A stretch of DNA of 64,000 nucleotides, from the NCBI RefSeq assembly GCF_009755725.1, contig NZ_CP046619.1, forward strand, positions 1,860,001 through 1,924,000, read 5' to 3'. Within the stretch, counting starts at the first letter, position 1, and each line of letters starts with the position of its first letter. The notes below the pieces were generated by a model, which saw only the letters and a program-made list of their open reading frames with translations, did no database searches and was not told the origin of the DNA. Of the stretch, positions 7,060 through 18,828 are shown in pieces. Made by a program: the position numbers and the translations under genes. This DNA comes from Diaminobutyricimonas sp. LJ205. Its GTDB lineage: Bacteria > Actinomycetota > Actinomycetes > Actinomycetales > Microbacteriaceae.

Positions 7060-8799
7060 ATGGAATCAGTCGTAGACACCTTCACCGGGGCCCTTGCCGC
7101 GGTAGCGTCTACGACCACCGATCTCGCCGCGGGACTGACCGTCGACACCGCGATGCTGGCTGGGCTGTTGCAGGGCCTGGACGACCAGCAATTGCTGGCC
7201 GCGCAACGATCGACGGCCGAGTCGCGGCGCCGGTTGGATGCCTGCGCGGCGTTGCTGGCCGGGGAGATCGCGCACCGCTCCCGCCGAGACCTCGGCCACA
7301 CCGGGCTGGCGCAGCGTGAAGGTTTCCGCAGCCCGGAAGCCTTACTGCAACACACCACCGGGTCCACCTTCCGGGACGCCGCGACCATGGTCCAGGTCGG
7401 CGGGATGGCGCATCAGTCGATCCTCGACCCGACCGGCGACCGCGGCGGCGACACTCCCGGTGGCGATTCGACCGGCGGCACTACGCCCGACGGAACCGCC
7501 TGTGGCCCGTACGGACCGGATGCCTCCCGCCCATGGCTGCGCGCAGTGGGCGCCGCGGTCACCGCCGGCACCCTGTCTCTAGAACAAGCACGTTCGATCC
7601 GGACCGGGCTCGGCGAACCCCGCAGCGAAGACACCGGCATCGAGATCACCATTGCCGACCTCACCGCCGCTGCCGAGATTCTGCTGGTCGAGGCGGCGGC
7701 CGGCTTAGACGCGGACCGGCTGTTCAAACGAGCCCGGGAACTCCGCGACGACCTCGACGAGGCGGGGATCCGTAGCCGGGAACAGGCAATCCACGCCGAC
7801 CGGGCGATCCGCCGGACCCGACGGCCGAACGGGGTGCACCGCTACATCATCGACCCGGACCTGGAATCCGCGGCCTTCTGGGACGCGGTTTACGACACCC
7901 TGACCTCCCCGCGCCGCGGCGGACCGCGCTTCACTAGCGAAGCCGACAAGGCGTGGGCGGAAGGCGTCGCCACCGACCCACGGAGCACCGAGCAATACCT
8001 GCACGACGCCATCACCGAACTGCTCCGCATCGGCACGGCCGTCGACCCGACGAAACCGGTCATCGGTCCCAAACCGCCCGCCGTCCGGGTGCTGGTCAGC
8101 CTCGGCGCCCTCGAAGAGCGCACCGGGCACGGCTGGATCGAAGGCACCGACACCCCGGTGTCGATCGAAACCGTGGAACGAGTTGCCTGCACGCAAGGCA
8201 CCATCCCGATCGTATTCAACGACGACGGCCAAGTGCTCAACCTCGGCCGAGAACAACGTCTGTTCAGCCCCAAACAGCGGATCGCGCTGGCGGCCCGGGA
8301 CGGCGGATGCATGGACCCCGACTGCGACCGCCCCGCCGCCTGGACCGAAGCTCACCACGTCAAGCACTGGCGGCGCGACGAGGGCAACACCGACATCGCC
8401 GACGGCATCCTGCTCTGCCGCTACCACCACCTGCTCTTCCACAACAATCACTGGGAGATCCACTACCGTGACGGCCACTACTGGCTGATCCCACCCCCGG
8501 ACATCGACCCGGAACAGACTCCACGACTGATGCGCTCCAAGAGCGCAGCACTCCGCGACCTCCAACGAGAACAAGAAAGCGAGCACCCGCACGACCGCGG
8601 CCGCGCACGACCACCGGACCACGAACAGGAACGGGAACGGGAACGGGACAACGAACTAAACCGCGAGACGGGGATCACGGACAAGAAACTGGACGCCCAG
8701 CGGGAACGGCTACCTCAACTCCCCCGAGAACGAGAACGAGATGACCGTCGCCACCAGGTAGATGACGCAGATGCCCCCAGGAACCGCGGCACAGGGTGA
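7060..8799 (+). CDS. DUF222/HNH endonuclease domain protein (13E12-repeat type)
   Basis: A 579-residue protein of the actinobacterial DUF222-HNH family. The N-terminal 350 residues are helical DUF222. Near residues 415-470 is a treble-clef HNH nuclease: CMDPDCDRPAAWTEAHHVKHW with paired cysteines and the HH of the active site, then LLCRYHHLLFH. The last 85 residues are a charged tail rich in Arg, Glu and Asp, probably disordered. Such genes are present in many copies in actinobacterial genomes and may be mobile-element-derived; the substrate is unknown. The ATG at 7060 gives a family-typical start. Confidence 0.9.
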   Translation: MESVVDTFTGALAAVASTTTDLAAGLTVDTAMLAGLLQGLDDQQLLAAQRSTAESRRRLDACAALLAGEIAHRSRRDLGHTGLAQREGFRSPEALLQHTTGSTFRDAATMVQVGGMAHQSILDPTGDRGGDTPGGDSTGGTTPDGTACGPYGPDASRPWLRAVGAAVTAGTLSLEQARSIRTGLGEPRSEDTGIEITIADLTAAAEILLVEAAAGLDADRLFKRARELRDDLDEAGIRSREQAIHADRAIRRTRRPNGVHRYIIDPDLESAAFWDAVYDTLTSPRRGGPRFTSEADKAWAEGVATDPRSTEQYLHDAITELLRIGTAVDPTKPVIGPKPPAVRVLVSLGALEERTGHGWIEGTDTPVSIETVERVACTQGTIPIVFNDDGQVLNLGREQRLFSPKQRIALAARDGGCMDPDCDRPAAWTEAHHVKHWRRDEGNTDIADGILLCRYHHLLFHNNHWEIHYRDGHYWLIPPPDIDPEQTPRLMRSKSAALRDLQREQESEHPHDRGRARPPDHEQERERERDNELNRETGITDKKLDAQRERLPQLPRERERDDRRHQVDDADAPRNRGTG

Positions 8800-8969
8800 C
8801 AGGAATGGGTTCACGACGCACCGATGCAAAGCAAGACGGGAGGGGTGCCAGAAGCATTGATCAGAGGGGCCGAACAACAGTCTGATGGTGAGCTGAGCAG
8901 TGACCGAAAGAGGCGCTCCTCAGACGAGCTGATCATGATTTGGGCGGCCGCTCGCGCCACACCACCTAA

Positions 8970-9581
8970 TCAGGACTTCGGATATGCCGAAACCTTGAGC
9001 GCCCGGGCCAGGTGGACCGCATTCGCCGCCAGGGACTTGTTCGTTGCGACCACCACATCCGGCGTCGAGTCCAAATCCTTGTAATCGACCTTTTGCATGG
9101 CCTCACCGTTCCAATAGGTGCCACCCTGCGCCGGAATGCTGAAGCCCACATCATTGAGGGCCTGCATGAAGTCCGCGGTGATCTTGTGGGCACCGTCCTC
9201 GTTGCCGACCACGGCCGTGACCGCGACCTTGTCATAGAGGATCGGCCGACCCTGCTCGTCCGTCTCGGAGAGTTCCGCATCGAGACGCTCCAGCACCCGT
9301 TGCGCAACGCTGGACGGGTGCCCCATCCAGGTCGGCGAACTGAGGATCAGGATGTCAGCGGCAAGGACCTTCTCACGGATCGCCGGCCACTCGTCGCCAT
9401 CGCCCATGTCGGTCTGGACTCCGGGCTTGACATCGTGATCAACGACCCGGACAACAGAGCCGGTCACGCCATGTTGTCCGAGTTCGTCCAGGAGCTGCTG
9501 CGCGAGCAGCTCGCTGCTCGACTCGGCGGGCGAAGGCGACAGCGTGCAGACCAAGGCGATGGCGGTGAGATTGGTATCCAT
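8970..9581 (-). CDS. Flavodoxin-like NAD(P)H-dependent oxidoreductase
   Basis: A 203-residue flavodoxin-fold protein. It starts with a strand (TAIALVCTLSPSP) leading into a possible FMN-phosphate loop, has ADILILSSPTWMGHPSS near residues 74-90, a common flavin-binding segment of this family, and VVGNEDGAHKITADFMQALNDVGF. It probably binds FMN and reduces quinones or similar acceptors. It stands alone, with a repeat cluster upstream at 9631-9835. Confidence 0.82.
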   Translation of the reverse strand: MDTNLTAIALVCTLSPSPAESSSELLAQQLLDELGQHGVTGSVVRVVDHDVKPGVQTDMGDGDEWPAIREKVLAADILILSSPTWMGHPSSVAQRVLERLDAELSETDEQGRPILYDKVAVTAVVGNEDGAHKITADFMQALNDVGFSIPAQGGTYWNGEAMQKVDYKDLDSTPDVVVATNKSLAANAVHLARALKVSAYPKS

Positions 9582-9630
9582 GCCCCTACTGTGGCCGGAT
9601 GCCTCAGTGCCGCCAACCCCACACGGCCAT

Positions 9631-9693
9631 TTGTTGAGCGCTTCACAGGACTTGTTGAGCGCTTCACAAGACTGGTTGAGCGTTTCACAAGAC
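9631..9693. repeat. 21-bp tandem repeat, three copies plus a degenerate fourth
   Basis: Units at 9631-9651, 9652-9672 and 9673-9693 share the core TTGAGCGCTTCACAAGAC with one to three differences; a degenerate fourth starts at 9694. It lies in the 295-base gap between the flavodoxin gene and the GerW-like gene. No gene is supported there. Confidence 0.9.
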
Positions 9694-9743
9694 TCCTTAG
9701 CGCTTCACGGGGCGGGTTGGCGCGCTTCACGAGCGCACCGCTT

Positions 9744-9835
9744 CGCTGATTGAGCTTGCCGAAAATCTCGGCAAGCTCGATCAGCGGAGGCTCGATCAGC
9801 GGAAGCTCGATCAGCGGAAGCTCTATCAGCGGTTG
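9744..9835. repeat. Stem-loop repeat and four 15-bp units
   Basis: Arms 9744-9762 and 9768-9786 form a 19-bp inverted repeat with one mismatch and a 5-base loop. The right arm contains TCGGCAAGCTCGATCAGCG, a close copy of the element seen at 42574 and 59867. It is followed by tandem 15-base units (CTCGATCAGCGGAAG) at 9776, 9791, 9806 and 9821. It lies between two genes both on the minus strand. Confidence 0.92.
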
Positions 9836-9876
9836 CATGACGCGAGGAGCTTCTCGACCACTTGCTGCTCCGGTGG

Positions 9877-10212
9877 CTACTTCTTCAGCGCCTTGACGAT
9901 CTTCGACAGCGCAGTGCCCACAGCAGCGACAAGCGGGATGCCAACCGCCATCGCAGCGATCACGTTGGGCCGGAAGACGGGACCGTCCGGTCCGGGAACG
10001 TAGGCACCGATCGGGACGCTAACGCCTCCGCCACCGCCGCCACCAGCACCCTCACCGGTCCCGGAATCGTCGCTGCCGCCACCGAAGCCGAACCAGACAA
10101 GGGAAACGGGAACCACTTCGACCCCGCCCACGATGATCGGATCGCCGTAGTTCTTCTTGACACCGAGGCCAGCCGGAATCGACTCAGAGAGCTTCTCTAC
10201 AAGATTCACCAT
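9877..10212 (-). CDS. GerW/YtfJ-family protein
   Basis: A 111-residue protein resembling the GerW (YtfJ) family, first known from spore formers and common in non-sporing actinobacteria. The segment GDPIIVGGVEVVPVSLVWFGFGGGS is the family core, followed by a run of seven glycines and VSVPIGAYVPGPDGPVF; a final hydrophobic segment (NVIAAMAVGIPLVAAVGTAL) may anchor it. I prefer the ATG at 10210-10212, where family similarity begins; an upstream extension to 10320 is Arg/Ser-rich. Function is unknown here. Confidence 0.75.
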   Translation of the reverse strand: MVNLVEKLSESIPAGLGVKKNYGDPIIVGGVEVVPVSLVWFGFGGGSDDSGTGEGAGGGGGGGVSVPIGAYVPGPDGPVFRPNVIAAMAVGIPLVAAVGTALSKIVKALKK

Positions 10213-10437
10213 GCCGGTGACCCTACTCTGATCGTTGCCGCGTTTCGAGACGCGCCTTGAAGGGCTCGCTCGAGACTCCCCTGGCGGCCTCGATGCGCGT
10301 GCGACTGCCTCGCGCGCCAATCAACCGCCTGAGTGACCGGGCTTCGAAACGCGGCACGGCGTAGCTGCGGCGGCACTGACCGGAGGCACTCACCGGCGGC
10401 GCCGCAGCGCCAACTACTCCCCTACGGGCAGACGCAG

Positions 10438-10611
10438 CTAGCCGTCGATCCGCTTCAGGACGTGGATCGGGATGGCCACCGCGACACAGACCGCAACGAT
10501 GCCCGCGGCGAATACGTAGATCTCGTACCCCGGGAACTCAGCTGCATAACCAAACAGAAACAGACCACCGACAAAGATGATGATGGAAACGATCGCGGCG
10601 AGAATGTTCAT
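10438..10611 (-). CDS. Small two-helix membrane protein (57 aa)
   Basis: A 57-codon gene with ATG at 10609-10611 and TAG at 10438-10440. The purine-rich AGAAGGG about 8 bases before the start is a good ribosome-binding site. The protein has two hydrophobic segments, residues about 3-24 (ILAAIVSIIIFVGGLFLFGY) and 30-50, and a short basic end (HVLKRIDG). It is not recognised as a named family. It sits between the GerW-like gene and gatB, on the same strand. Confidence 0.7.
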   Translation of the reverse strand: MNILAAIVSIIIFVGGLFLFGYAAEFPGYEIYVFAAGIVAVCVAVAIPIHVLKRIDG

Positions 10612-10675
10612 GAAGTAGGCCCTTCTTTCAATGTGAGTCTAGTGGCGCGACAAGCGCCGAAGCCGGATTGACGGC

Positions 10676-12190
10676 TCAGGATTGGGCACGCTCGAGCACG
10701 AGCTCACGAACGCGCGCGGCATCCGCAGTGCCTTTCATCGCCTTCATGACCGCACCGATCACCGCACCGGCAGCCTGTACCTTGCCATCGCGGATCTTCT
10801 CGAGCACATCCGGCTGAGCGGCAAGCGCCTCGTCGATGGCGGCGATAAGCGCACCGTCGTCGGAGACGACCTTGAGTCCGCGAGCCTTGACGACATCCTC
10901 GGGCGATCCCTCACCGGCGATGACGCCCTCAAGCACCTGGCGGGCGAGACGGTCGGTCAGGTCACCGGATTCCACGAGAGCGATCAGCTCGGAGACATGG
11001 TGCGGGGTGATCAGCGACGCCGGTTCCACGTCGCGCGCGTTGGCTATGCGCAGGATCTCACCCATCCACCACTTGCGAGCCTGCAGTGCGGCCGCACCGA
11101 GTTCCGTGGTTTCCCGCACCTCGGTGAGGAGACCGGCATTGACAATGTCCTGGAACTCCTGCTCAGCGAAGCCCCAGTCGGCCTTCAGCCGACGTCGCAT
11201 TACGACCGGCTGCTCGGGGAGAGCCGCACGCAACTCGTGGACGAGTTCCTTGCTCGGAACCACCGGCAGCAGGTCCGGCTCCGGGAAGTAGCGGTAGTCG
11301 TCGGCGTCGCTCTTCGGACGGCCGGGCGAGGTGGTGCCGCTGTCCTCGTGCCAGTGACGGGTTTCCTGCGTGATGGTGCCACCCTTCGCGAGGATGTGCG
11401 CCTGACGCTGGATCTCATAACGAACCGCACGCTCAACCGAACGGAACGAGTTCACGTTCTTGGTCTCGGTGCGCGTGCCGAGTTTCTCCTGGCCGCGCGG
11501 ACGCAGCGACACGTTCGCGTCGCAGCGCAGGTTGCCGCGCTCCATGCGGGCCTCGCTGATGCCGAGCGAACGCACCATGTCACGGATCGTGGACACATAA
11601 GCGGCACCGAGTGCCGGTGCGTCGTGCTCGGCTCCGAAGATGGGCTTCGTGACGATCTCCACCAGCGGCACACCGGCGCGGTTGTAGTCGACCAGCGAGT
11701 ATTCGGCGCCCTGGATGCGACCGGTCGACCCGCCGACGTGGGTCAGCTTGCCGGCGTCCTCTTCCATGTGCGCACGCTCGATCGGGATCTGGAAGATCCG
11801 GCCGTCGCCGAGTTCGACCTCGACCGATCCCTCGAAGGCGATCGGCTCGTCGTACTGGCTGATCTGGTAGTTCTTCGGGGTGTCCGGGTAGAAGTAGTTC
11901 TTGCGGGCGAACTTGCTCGACGGCGCGATCTGGCAGCCGAGGGCGAGTCCGAGCGAGATGCTGTAGCGGACGGCCTGCTCGTTGATCACCGGCAGCGACC
12001 CGGGCAGTCCCAGGTCCACCGGGGTGATCGCGGTGTTCGGCTGAGCGGCAACGCTTTCCGCGGCTGCCGGGTTCGGCGCATCCGAGAACATCTTGGTCTG
12101 GGTCGACAGTTCGACGTGCACCTCGAAGCCGAGCACCGGCTCGAACAGTTCAAGTGCCTTGTCGAAATCCATCAGGTCGGCCTTGGCCAT
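10676..12190 (-). CDS. gatB: Asp/Glu-tRNA amidotransferase subunit B
   Basis: A 504-residue GatB. This kinase-like subunit activates Glu-tRNA(Gln) or Asp-tRNA(Asn) before ammonia transfer from GatA. The N-terminal catalytic cradle shows [20 protein letters not shown] and later [15 protein letters not shown]; the C-terminal 150 residues are the YqeY-like helical tail that binds tRNA. Length is normal for the family. Its start overlaps the gatA stop by one base, so the order gatC-gatA-gatB is one operon. Confidence 0.97.
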   Translation of the reverse strand: MAKADLMDFDKALELFEPVLGFEVHVELSTQTKMFSDAPNPAAAESVAAQPNTAITPVDLGLPGSLPVINEQAVRYSISLGLALGCQIAPSSKFARKNYFYPDTPKNYQISQYDEPIAFEGSVEVELGDGRIFQIPIERAHMEEDAGKLTHVGGSTGRIQGAEYSLVDYNRAGVPLVEIVTKPIFGAEHDAPALGAAYVSTIRDMVRSLGISEARMERGNLRCDANVSLRPRGQEKLGTRTETKNVNSFRSVERAVRYEIQRQAHILAKGGTITQETRHWHEDSGTTSPGRPKSDADDYRYFPEPDLLPVVPSKELVHELRAALPEQPVVMRRRLKADWGFAEQEFQDIVNAGLLTEVRETTELGAAALQARKWWMGEILRIANARDVEPASLITPHHVSELIALVESGDLTDRLARQVLEGVIAGEGSPEDVVKARGLKVVSDDGALIAAIDEALAAQPDVLEKIRDGKVQAAGAVIGAVMKAMKGTADAARVRELVLERAQS

Positions 12191-13734
12191 CAGAGCGCAC
12201 CCTCCGTTGCTGCAAACATCTCGCCGTAGGCCAGGTCAGGTGCCTGGCTGATCAGGGTGTGCCCCCACTTGCGCTCAAGCAGCTGCTCGAGCGCCGCACC
12301 GACCCGGTACAACCGGGCATCCTCGCGCTGCGGAGCCATGAACTGGATGCCGACCGGCAGCCCGTCCTCGGGCGCAAGCCCGATCGGCAGGCTGATCCCG
12401 GGCACTCCGGCGAGGTTCGCCGGGATCGTGGTCAGGTCGTTCAGGTACATCGCCAGCGGGTCATCGATCCGCTCGCCCAGCTTGAACGCGGTGGTCGGCG
12501 CCGAGGGCGAGACCAGCACGTCGACCTTGGCGAACGCGGCGTCGAAGTCGCGCTGGATCAGCGTGCGTACCTTCTGCGCGCTGCCGTAGTAGGCGTCGTA
12601 ATAGCCGGCGCTCAGGGCGTAGGTGCCGAGGATGATGCGTCGCTTGACCTCGTCGCCGAAGCCCGCCTCGCGGGTGGCAGCCATGACCTGCTCGACGGTG
12701 CCGCCACCGTCCGGTGAGACGCGCAGGCCGAAGCGCACCGAGTCGAACCGTGCCAGGTTCGACGACGCCTCCGCGGGCAGGATCAGGTAGTAGGCGGCAA
12801 TCGAGTACTCGAAGTTCGGGGCGCTGACCTCGACGATCTCGGCCCCGGCGTCACTGAGCGCGTCCAGCGCCTCCTGGAAACGCTGGCTCACCCCAGCCTG
12901 GAAGCCTTCGCCGCCGGCGATCTCCTTGACCACGCCGACCTTGAGGCCCTTCAGCGCGTGACCGGTCTGGCCCGAGCGCGCGGCATCCGCGAAACTCGGC
13001 CACTTGTCGGTCAGCGACGTGCTGTCGCGCGGGTCATGCCCGCCGATGACATCGTGCAGCAGCGCGGAGTCGAGCACGGTGCGCGACACCGGGCCGACCT
13101 GGTCGAGCGAGGACGCGAGCGCGATCGCGCCGTAGCGGGAAACGCCACCGTAGGTGGGCTTCATGCCGACCGAGCCGGTCACGGCGGCCGGCTGACGGAT
13201 GCTTCCACCGGTGTCCGAACCGAGGGCAAGCGGTGCCTCGAAGGCCGCGACAGCGGCAGCCGAGCCACCGCCGGAGCCGCCCGGGATCCGGTCAAGGTCC
13301 CACGGGTTATGGGTCGGGCCATACGCCGAATGCTCGGTCGAGGATCCCATGGCGAACTCGTCCATGTTGGTCTTGCCGAGCGGCACCATCCCGGCGGCAC
13401 GCAGACGTGCGACGACGGTGGCGTCGTACGGCGACACCCAGCCCTCGAGGATCTTCGAACCCGCAGTGGTGGGCATGTCGACCGTGCAGAGCACGTCCTT
13501 GATGGCAACCGGAACACCCGCAAGAGCCGGGAGCTGCTCGCCGGCCTTCCGGCGTTCGTCGATCGAGGCTGCGGTCTCGAGCGCCTGGTCGTTGACGTGC
13601 AGGAACGCGTGGACGTCAGCGTCCACCGCGGCGATGCGGTCAAGGTGCGCACGCGTGGCGTCCACCGACGTGACCTCGCCGGATGCCAGCTTCGTCGCGA
13701 GTTCCGCGGCGGTGATTCGAGTGAGGTCACTCAT
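12190..13734 (-). CDS. gatA: Asp/Glu-tRNA amidotransferase subunit A
   Basis: A 514-residue amidase of the GatCAB complex, which releases ammonia from glutamine. The Ser-cisSer-Lys triad is visible: Lys near residue 79 in AIKDVL, then [14 protein letters not shown] and the nucleophile loop [13 protein letters not shown]. It lies between gatC and gatB, with one-base overlaps at both ends, consistent with translational coupling of the three subunits. Confidence 0.97.
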   Translation of the reverse strand: MSDLTRITAAELATKLASGEVTSVDATRAHLDRIAAVDADVHAFLHVNDQALETAASIDERRKAGEQLPALAGVPVAIKDVLCTVDMPTTAGSKILEGWVSPYDATVVARLRAAGMVPLGKTNMDEFAMGSSTEHSAYGPTHNPWDLDRIPGGSGGGSAAAVAAFEAPLALGSDTGGSIRQPAAVTGSVGMKPTYGGVSRYGAIALASSLDQVGPVSRTVLDSALLHDVIGGHDPRDSTSLTDKWPSFADAARSGQTGHALKGLKVGVVKEIAGGEGFQAGVSQRFQEALDALSDAGAEIVEVSAPNFEYSIAAYYLILPAEASSNLARFDSVRFGLRVSPDGGGTVEQVMAATREAGFGDEVKRRIILGTYALSAGYYDAYYGSAQKVRTLIQRDFDAAFAKVDVLVSPSAPTTAFKLGERIDDPLAMYLNDLTTIPANLAGVPGISLPIGLAPEDGLPVGIQFMAPQREDARLYRVGAALEQLLERKWGHTLISQAPDLAYGEMFAATEGAL

Positions 13735-14033
13735 TACTGCTCCTCCCCCAGGATCGCCGATACCGTGAAGCGGCTGCCGTCGTGCTCGGGAGCACCCGAG
13801 AGCGCCTGCTCCGTGGTCAAGGTCTCGCCGACAACGTCGGGGCGGAAGACGTTCTGCAGGGCGACCGGGTGGCTCGTCGCCGGCACATCCGGAGTGGCGA
13901 CCTCGGTCACCGTCTCGACCGCGTGCACGATCTGAACGAGTTCTGCGGTGAGTTTGGTGATCTCCTCGTGGGTGAGATCGATCCGGGCGAGATTCGCCAG
14001 ATGGGCGACCTGGTCCGTGGTGATGTCAGACAT
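13734..14033 (-). CDS. gatC: Asp/Glu-tRNA amidotransferase subunit C
   Basis: A 99-residue GatC, the small belt subunit that holds GatA to GatB. The pattern [21 protein letters not shown] at the N-terminus and [16 protein letters not shown] later are typical. The ATG at 14031-14033 gives the family start; the 12 extra upstream codons are not supported. It is the first gene of the operon. Confidence 0.95.
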   Translation of the reverse strand: MSDITTDQVAHLANLARIDLTHEEITKLTAELVQIVHAVETVTEVATPDVPATSHPVALQNVFRPDVVGETLTTEQALSGAPEHDGSRFTVSAILGEEQ

Positions 14034-14108
14034 TCCGCTCCGTGCTTGGTGGCTGGGGGTACCGGCCAAGTCTACCGATGGGGCCGACCCCGAAGATGAC
14101 CGGCGCCA

Positions 14109-14606
14109 CTAGTCCGGTCGGCACTCGCTCTCTCCTTGCAGGGTCATCACGTTGTCGGAGACGCGGAAAATGAGCGCCTCACCGTGTTCGCCGGTCGCCT
14201 GCAACTCGGTCGCCTTGCCGACCGTGGCGCTCTCGACGCTGAGCCCGAGGTCTTTCCAGACAGCACGCACGGTCTCGACGGCATCGCTCGCGGGGTCGCT
14301 GGCGATATCGCTGGAGGTATCGCTTGCAGTAGCGCCGTCCGTTTCAGGCTGAGGGCTGATCCGGAGGGCGGGGAACCGCTCACCATCCACCCACAGCGGA
14401 AGGGTGCATCCGCGCGCGGTCGGGTCATCGCGGATCTCCCACTCGCCGCCCACCGCCGTCTGGGTCTCGTCGAGGATCAGCTTGAAGGCGTCGCGCGCTT
14501 CATCCGCGCTCAGTCCGGAGCCCCCGGCGAGAGCGCAGCCGGACAGCGCGAGAAGCGACAGTGCCGCCATTGGCACCGCAATAAGTCGAGCGTTCATTGG
14601 ATCCAT
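14109..14606 (-). CDS. Predicted lipoprotein of unknown function
   Basis: A 165-residue protein with a lipoprotein signal: hydrophobic LIAVPMAALSLLALSGC with the lipobox LSGC near residue 23. The mature part is acidic and Ser/Asp-rich and contains a low-complexity patch (SDTSSDIASDPASDAVE). Start may be the first Met or the Met four codons later. No domain is recognised; it would be fixed to the outer face of the membrane. It lies upstream of gatC on the same strand. Confidence 0.75.
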   Translation of the reverse strand: MDPMNARLIAVPMAALSLLALSGCALAGGSGLSADEARDAFKLILDETQTAVGGEWEIRDDPTARGCTLPLWVDGERFPALRISPQPETDGATASDTSSDIASDPASDAVETVRAVWKDLGLSVESATVGKATELQATGEHGEALIFRVSDNVMTLQGESECRPD

Positions 14607-14643
14607 CCGCGCCGGAGTGCGGTCAGGCTATCACTGCGGCGCG

Positions 14644-16029
14644 TTACCGCAGCAGCGCCAGCGTGCGGGCTTCATCGGCCGGGTCGCCTCGGGTTACGAG
14701 CTGACCCTGGTTGATGCCGATCAACGCCAGGTTTCGGAGCGACTCCGTGCCGGTGCCGAAGTATTCATTGTGGCCGGTCGCTGCCTTGAGCTTCTCATGG
14801 GCAATGTGGTCGAAGCCACCCGCGACGCTCATCTTCTCGGCGCCGAAGGAAGCCGCGCCGGGGTCGCGGCCGAAGAACGCGCTGTTGGGGATGGGGTCCC
14901 AGCCGGCTTCGCCGACGAACACCTCACCGCGCACGTTCAGGTCAGCGACGGACTCGGCCGGCCCGCCCGGAGAACCCACCAGGGCGAGGGCGTCGACGGT
15001 CAGGTCGTCCTGGGCGAGCGCCATCAGCGCGGCCGTCGACCCGTAGGAGTGAGCGAGGATCGAGACGAACGGCTGCTCCGCGCCCCGCGAGGCCTGCAGT
15101 CCCTGGACGGTGGCGGTGAGTGCGTCGCGGCCCTTATCGGCCAGATCGAGCGACCCGACGTTCAGCAGGTTCGGGGTCTGGTAGCCGATCCAGGCGACCG
15201 TGGCGACGGTCTTGTTTGCTTCCGCGCTGCCGACCTCGCTGAACAGTCGCAGCCAGCTGGTCTGTTCCACGTAGAGTCCCGCGGCGGTGTCGACCCACTC
15301 ACCGATCTGCGCCTGGACACCGAAGAACATGCCGGGAATCAGGTAGCTGACGTAGTCGGCCCTGTCGAGGTCGCCAAGCGCGATTGCGGCGGTGGGCTCA
15401 TCGCCCACGCTGAGGGAGACCAGTTCGCGCATCGGTCGCGCCTGCGCGGAACCGAGCGCGCTTTCAATCTCGTTCAGAGTGTTCAGTCGATCGCGGAGCA
15501 CGGTTGCCTGGCTGCGGCCGACGCCGTTCTCGAGTTCGGCGGTGAGCCGGTCGATCGTCTGGTTCAGGAAGGTGCGGTTCGCGACATCCCGGAACGCATA
15601 CGGAACGCCGTTCAGGTTGCCCACGATCTCGGGCGCCGCGGATGTCAGGACGACCTTGGATTCTGTGGGCAAGGTGTTCCACCAGCCGGCCACGACGCCG
15701 GCCTTGGGCGGGGTGACCAGCAGGGAGGCGAGCGAGGACGGATTGTTCGCCGCGAATGAGTGCAGCTCGACGTTGTTCAACGTCGACAGGCCGCTGAGCA
15801 AGGCACCGCCGGTCATCCGTGAGAGCGGCAGATCGGTGCGTCGCAGCAGCGACATCGTGTCCTGGGGCTTCGCGCCCTGTGGCGTCACACCCAGCGACAT
15901 CGTCTGCTGGGGCGATTCGATCACCTGCTCGATGACGAGCGCGCTGCTGGTTTCCGGCACGCGAAATACCTCGGTGGGCCCTCCGAAAACCCCCGAGGTC
16001 AGTGCTAACGCTGCGAATTCGAACAGCAT
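14644..16029 (-). CDS. Alpha/beta hydrolase, DUF1023-like
   Basis: A 461-residue protein whose C-terminal half (about 240-430) is a DUF1023-type alpha/beta hydrolase: HSYGSTAALMAL carries the nucleophile serine elbow, ALALVGSPGG follows, and a late DHIAHEKLK may hold the catalytic histidine. The N-terminal half is helical and unassigned. No clear signal peptide is seen. Substrate is unknown. A 114-base gap separates its start from ligA. Confidence 0.8.
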   Translation of the reverse strand: MLFEFAALALTSGVFGGPTEVFRVPETSSALVIEQVIESPQQTMSLGVTPQGAKPQDTMSLLRRTDLPLSRMTGGALLSGLSTLNNVELHSFAANNPSSLASLLVTPPKAGVVAGWWNTLPTESKVVLTSAAPEIVGNLNGVPYAFRDVANRTFLNQTIDRLTAELENGVGRSQATVLRDRLNTLNEIESALGSAQARPMRELVSLSVGDEPTAAIALGDLDRADYVSYLIPGMFFGVQAQIGEWVDTAAGLYVEQTSWLRLFSEVGSAEANKTVATVAWIGYQTPNLLNVGSLDLADKGRDALTATVQGLQASRGAEQPFVSILAHSYGSTAALMALAQDDLTVDALALVGSPGGPAESVADLNVRGEVFVGEAGWDPIPNSAFFGRDPGAASFGAEKMSVAGGFDHIAHEKLKAATGHNEYFGTGTESLRNLALIGINQGQLVTRGDPADEARTLALLR

Positions 16030-16155
16030 TTGTGGGCGATTGCTCCTCGCTCGCGGACGCCCTTTCCCCTGATACAGGGCGACACGCGATTCTGATTCTA
16101 AGGGAGCAATCAGCCGGAATGAGAAGAATTTACGAGTTGGACACCTTGTTGGTCA

Positions 16156-18435
<2,280 letters not shown>

Positions 18436-18477
18436 CTACGAACAGGCGGCGACACCCATCCCGATATGCTCCGAGGT

Positions 18478-18538
18478 GTCCACAGACAGCCGTGTTCACA
18501 GACAGCCGTGCTCACAGACAGCCGTGCTCACAGACAAC
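18478..18538 (+). repeat. 16-bp tandem repeat upstream of the 2TM gene
   Basis: About three and a half copies of the unit CACAGACAGCCGTGCT (the first with TT for CT) lie just before the start of the next gene, on the far side of the ligA start. The repeats end about ten bases before the GTG at 18550. They could hold regulator binding sites for the 2TM gene. Confidence 0.9.
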
Positions 18539-18549
18539 AGGGGGAACCA

Positions 18550-18828
18550 GTGACCGAACCGACCGATGAGCTTCGCGCCTACGCTCGGAAGCGGATCAAA
18601 GCCAGGCAGGATTTCAAGCAGATCCTCATCGTCTGGGTGGCGATTTCTGCGCTCGCCATTGCGGTCTGGTACTTCACCGGAATAACGCAGTACTTCTGGC
18701 CGGGCTGGGTCATGTTCGGCATCGGGATCGGGGTTGTCGTGTCCGGCTTCGAAGCCTACGGCCCGCGACTCGGCGTCATCACCGAGCAGGACATCGACGC
18801 CGAGGTGGAGAAACTCAGCCGACGCTGA
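18550..18828 (+). CDS. 2TM-domain membrane protein
   Basis: A 92-residue protein with a basic N-terminus ([14 protein letters not shown]), two hydrophobic helices (about 24-43 and 50-66) and an acidic C-terminus ending EVEKLSRR. This layout matches the actinobacterial 2TM-domain proteins of unknown function. The GTG start at 18550 follows GGGGAACCA. Its end overlaps the convergent mnmA end by 14 bases. Confidence 0.78.
   Translation: MTEPTDELRAYARKRIKARQDFKQILIVWVAISALAIAVWYFTGITQYFWPGWVMFGIGIGVVVSGFEAYGPRLGVITEQDIDAEVEKLSRR

Noticed and set aside
6652-7075. Several frames of 70-128 codons across the pyrimidine tract
   Set aside because: They encode only low-complexity strings dictated by the C/T bias, have no ribosome site, and overlap each other on both strands.
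16038-16111. 9-bp inverted repeat (GATTGCTCC/GGAGCAATC) between the DUF1023-like gene and ligA
   Set aside because: The arms are 56 bases apart and could be chance; no other support for an operator.
18478-18538. Possible CRISPR array
   Set aside because: Repeats are contiguous, with no spacers, and no cas genes are nearby.
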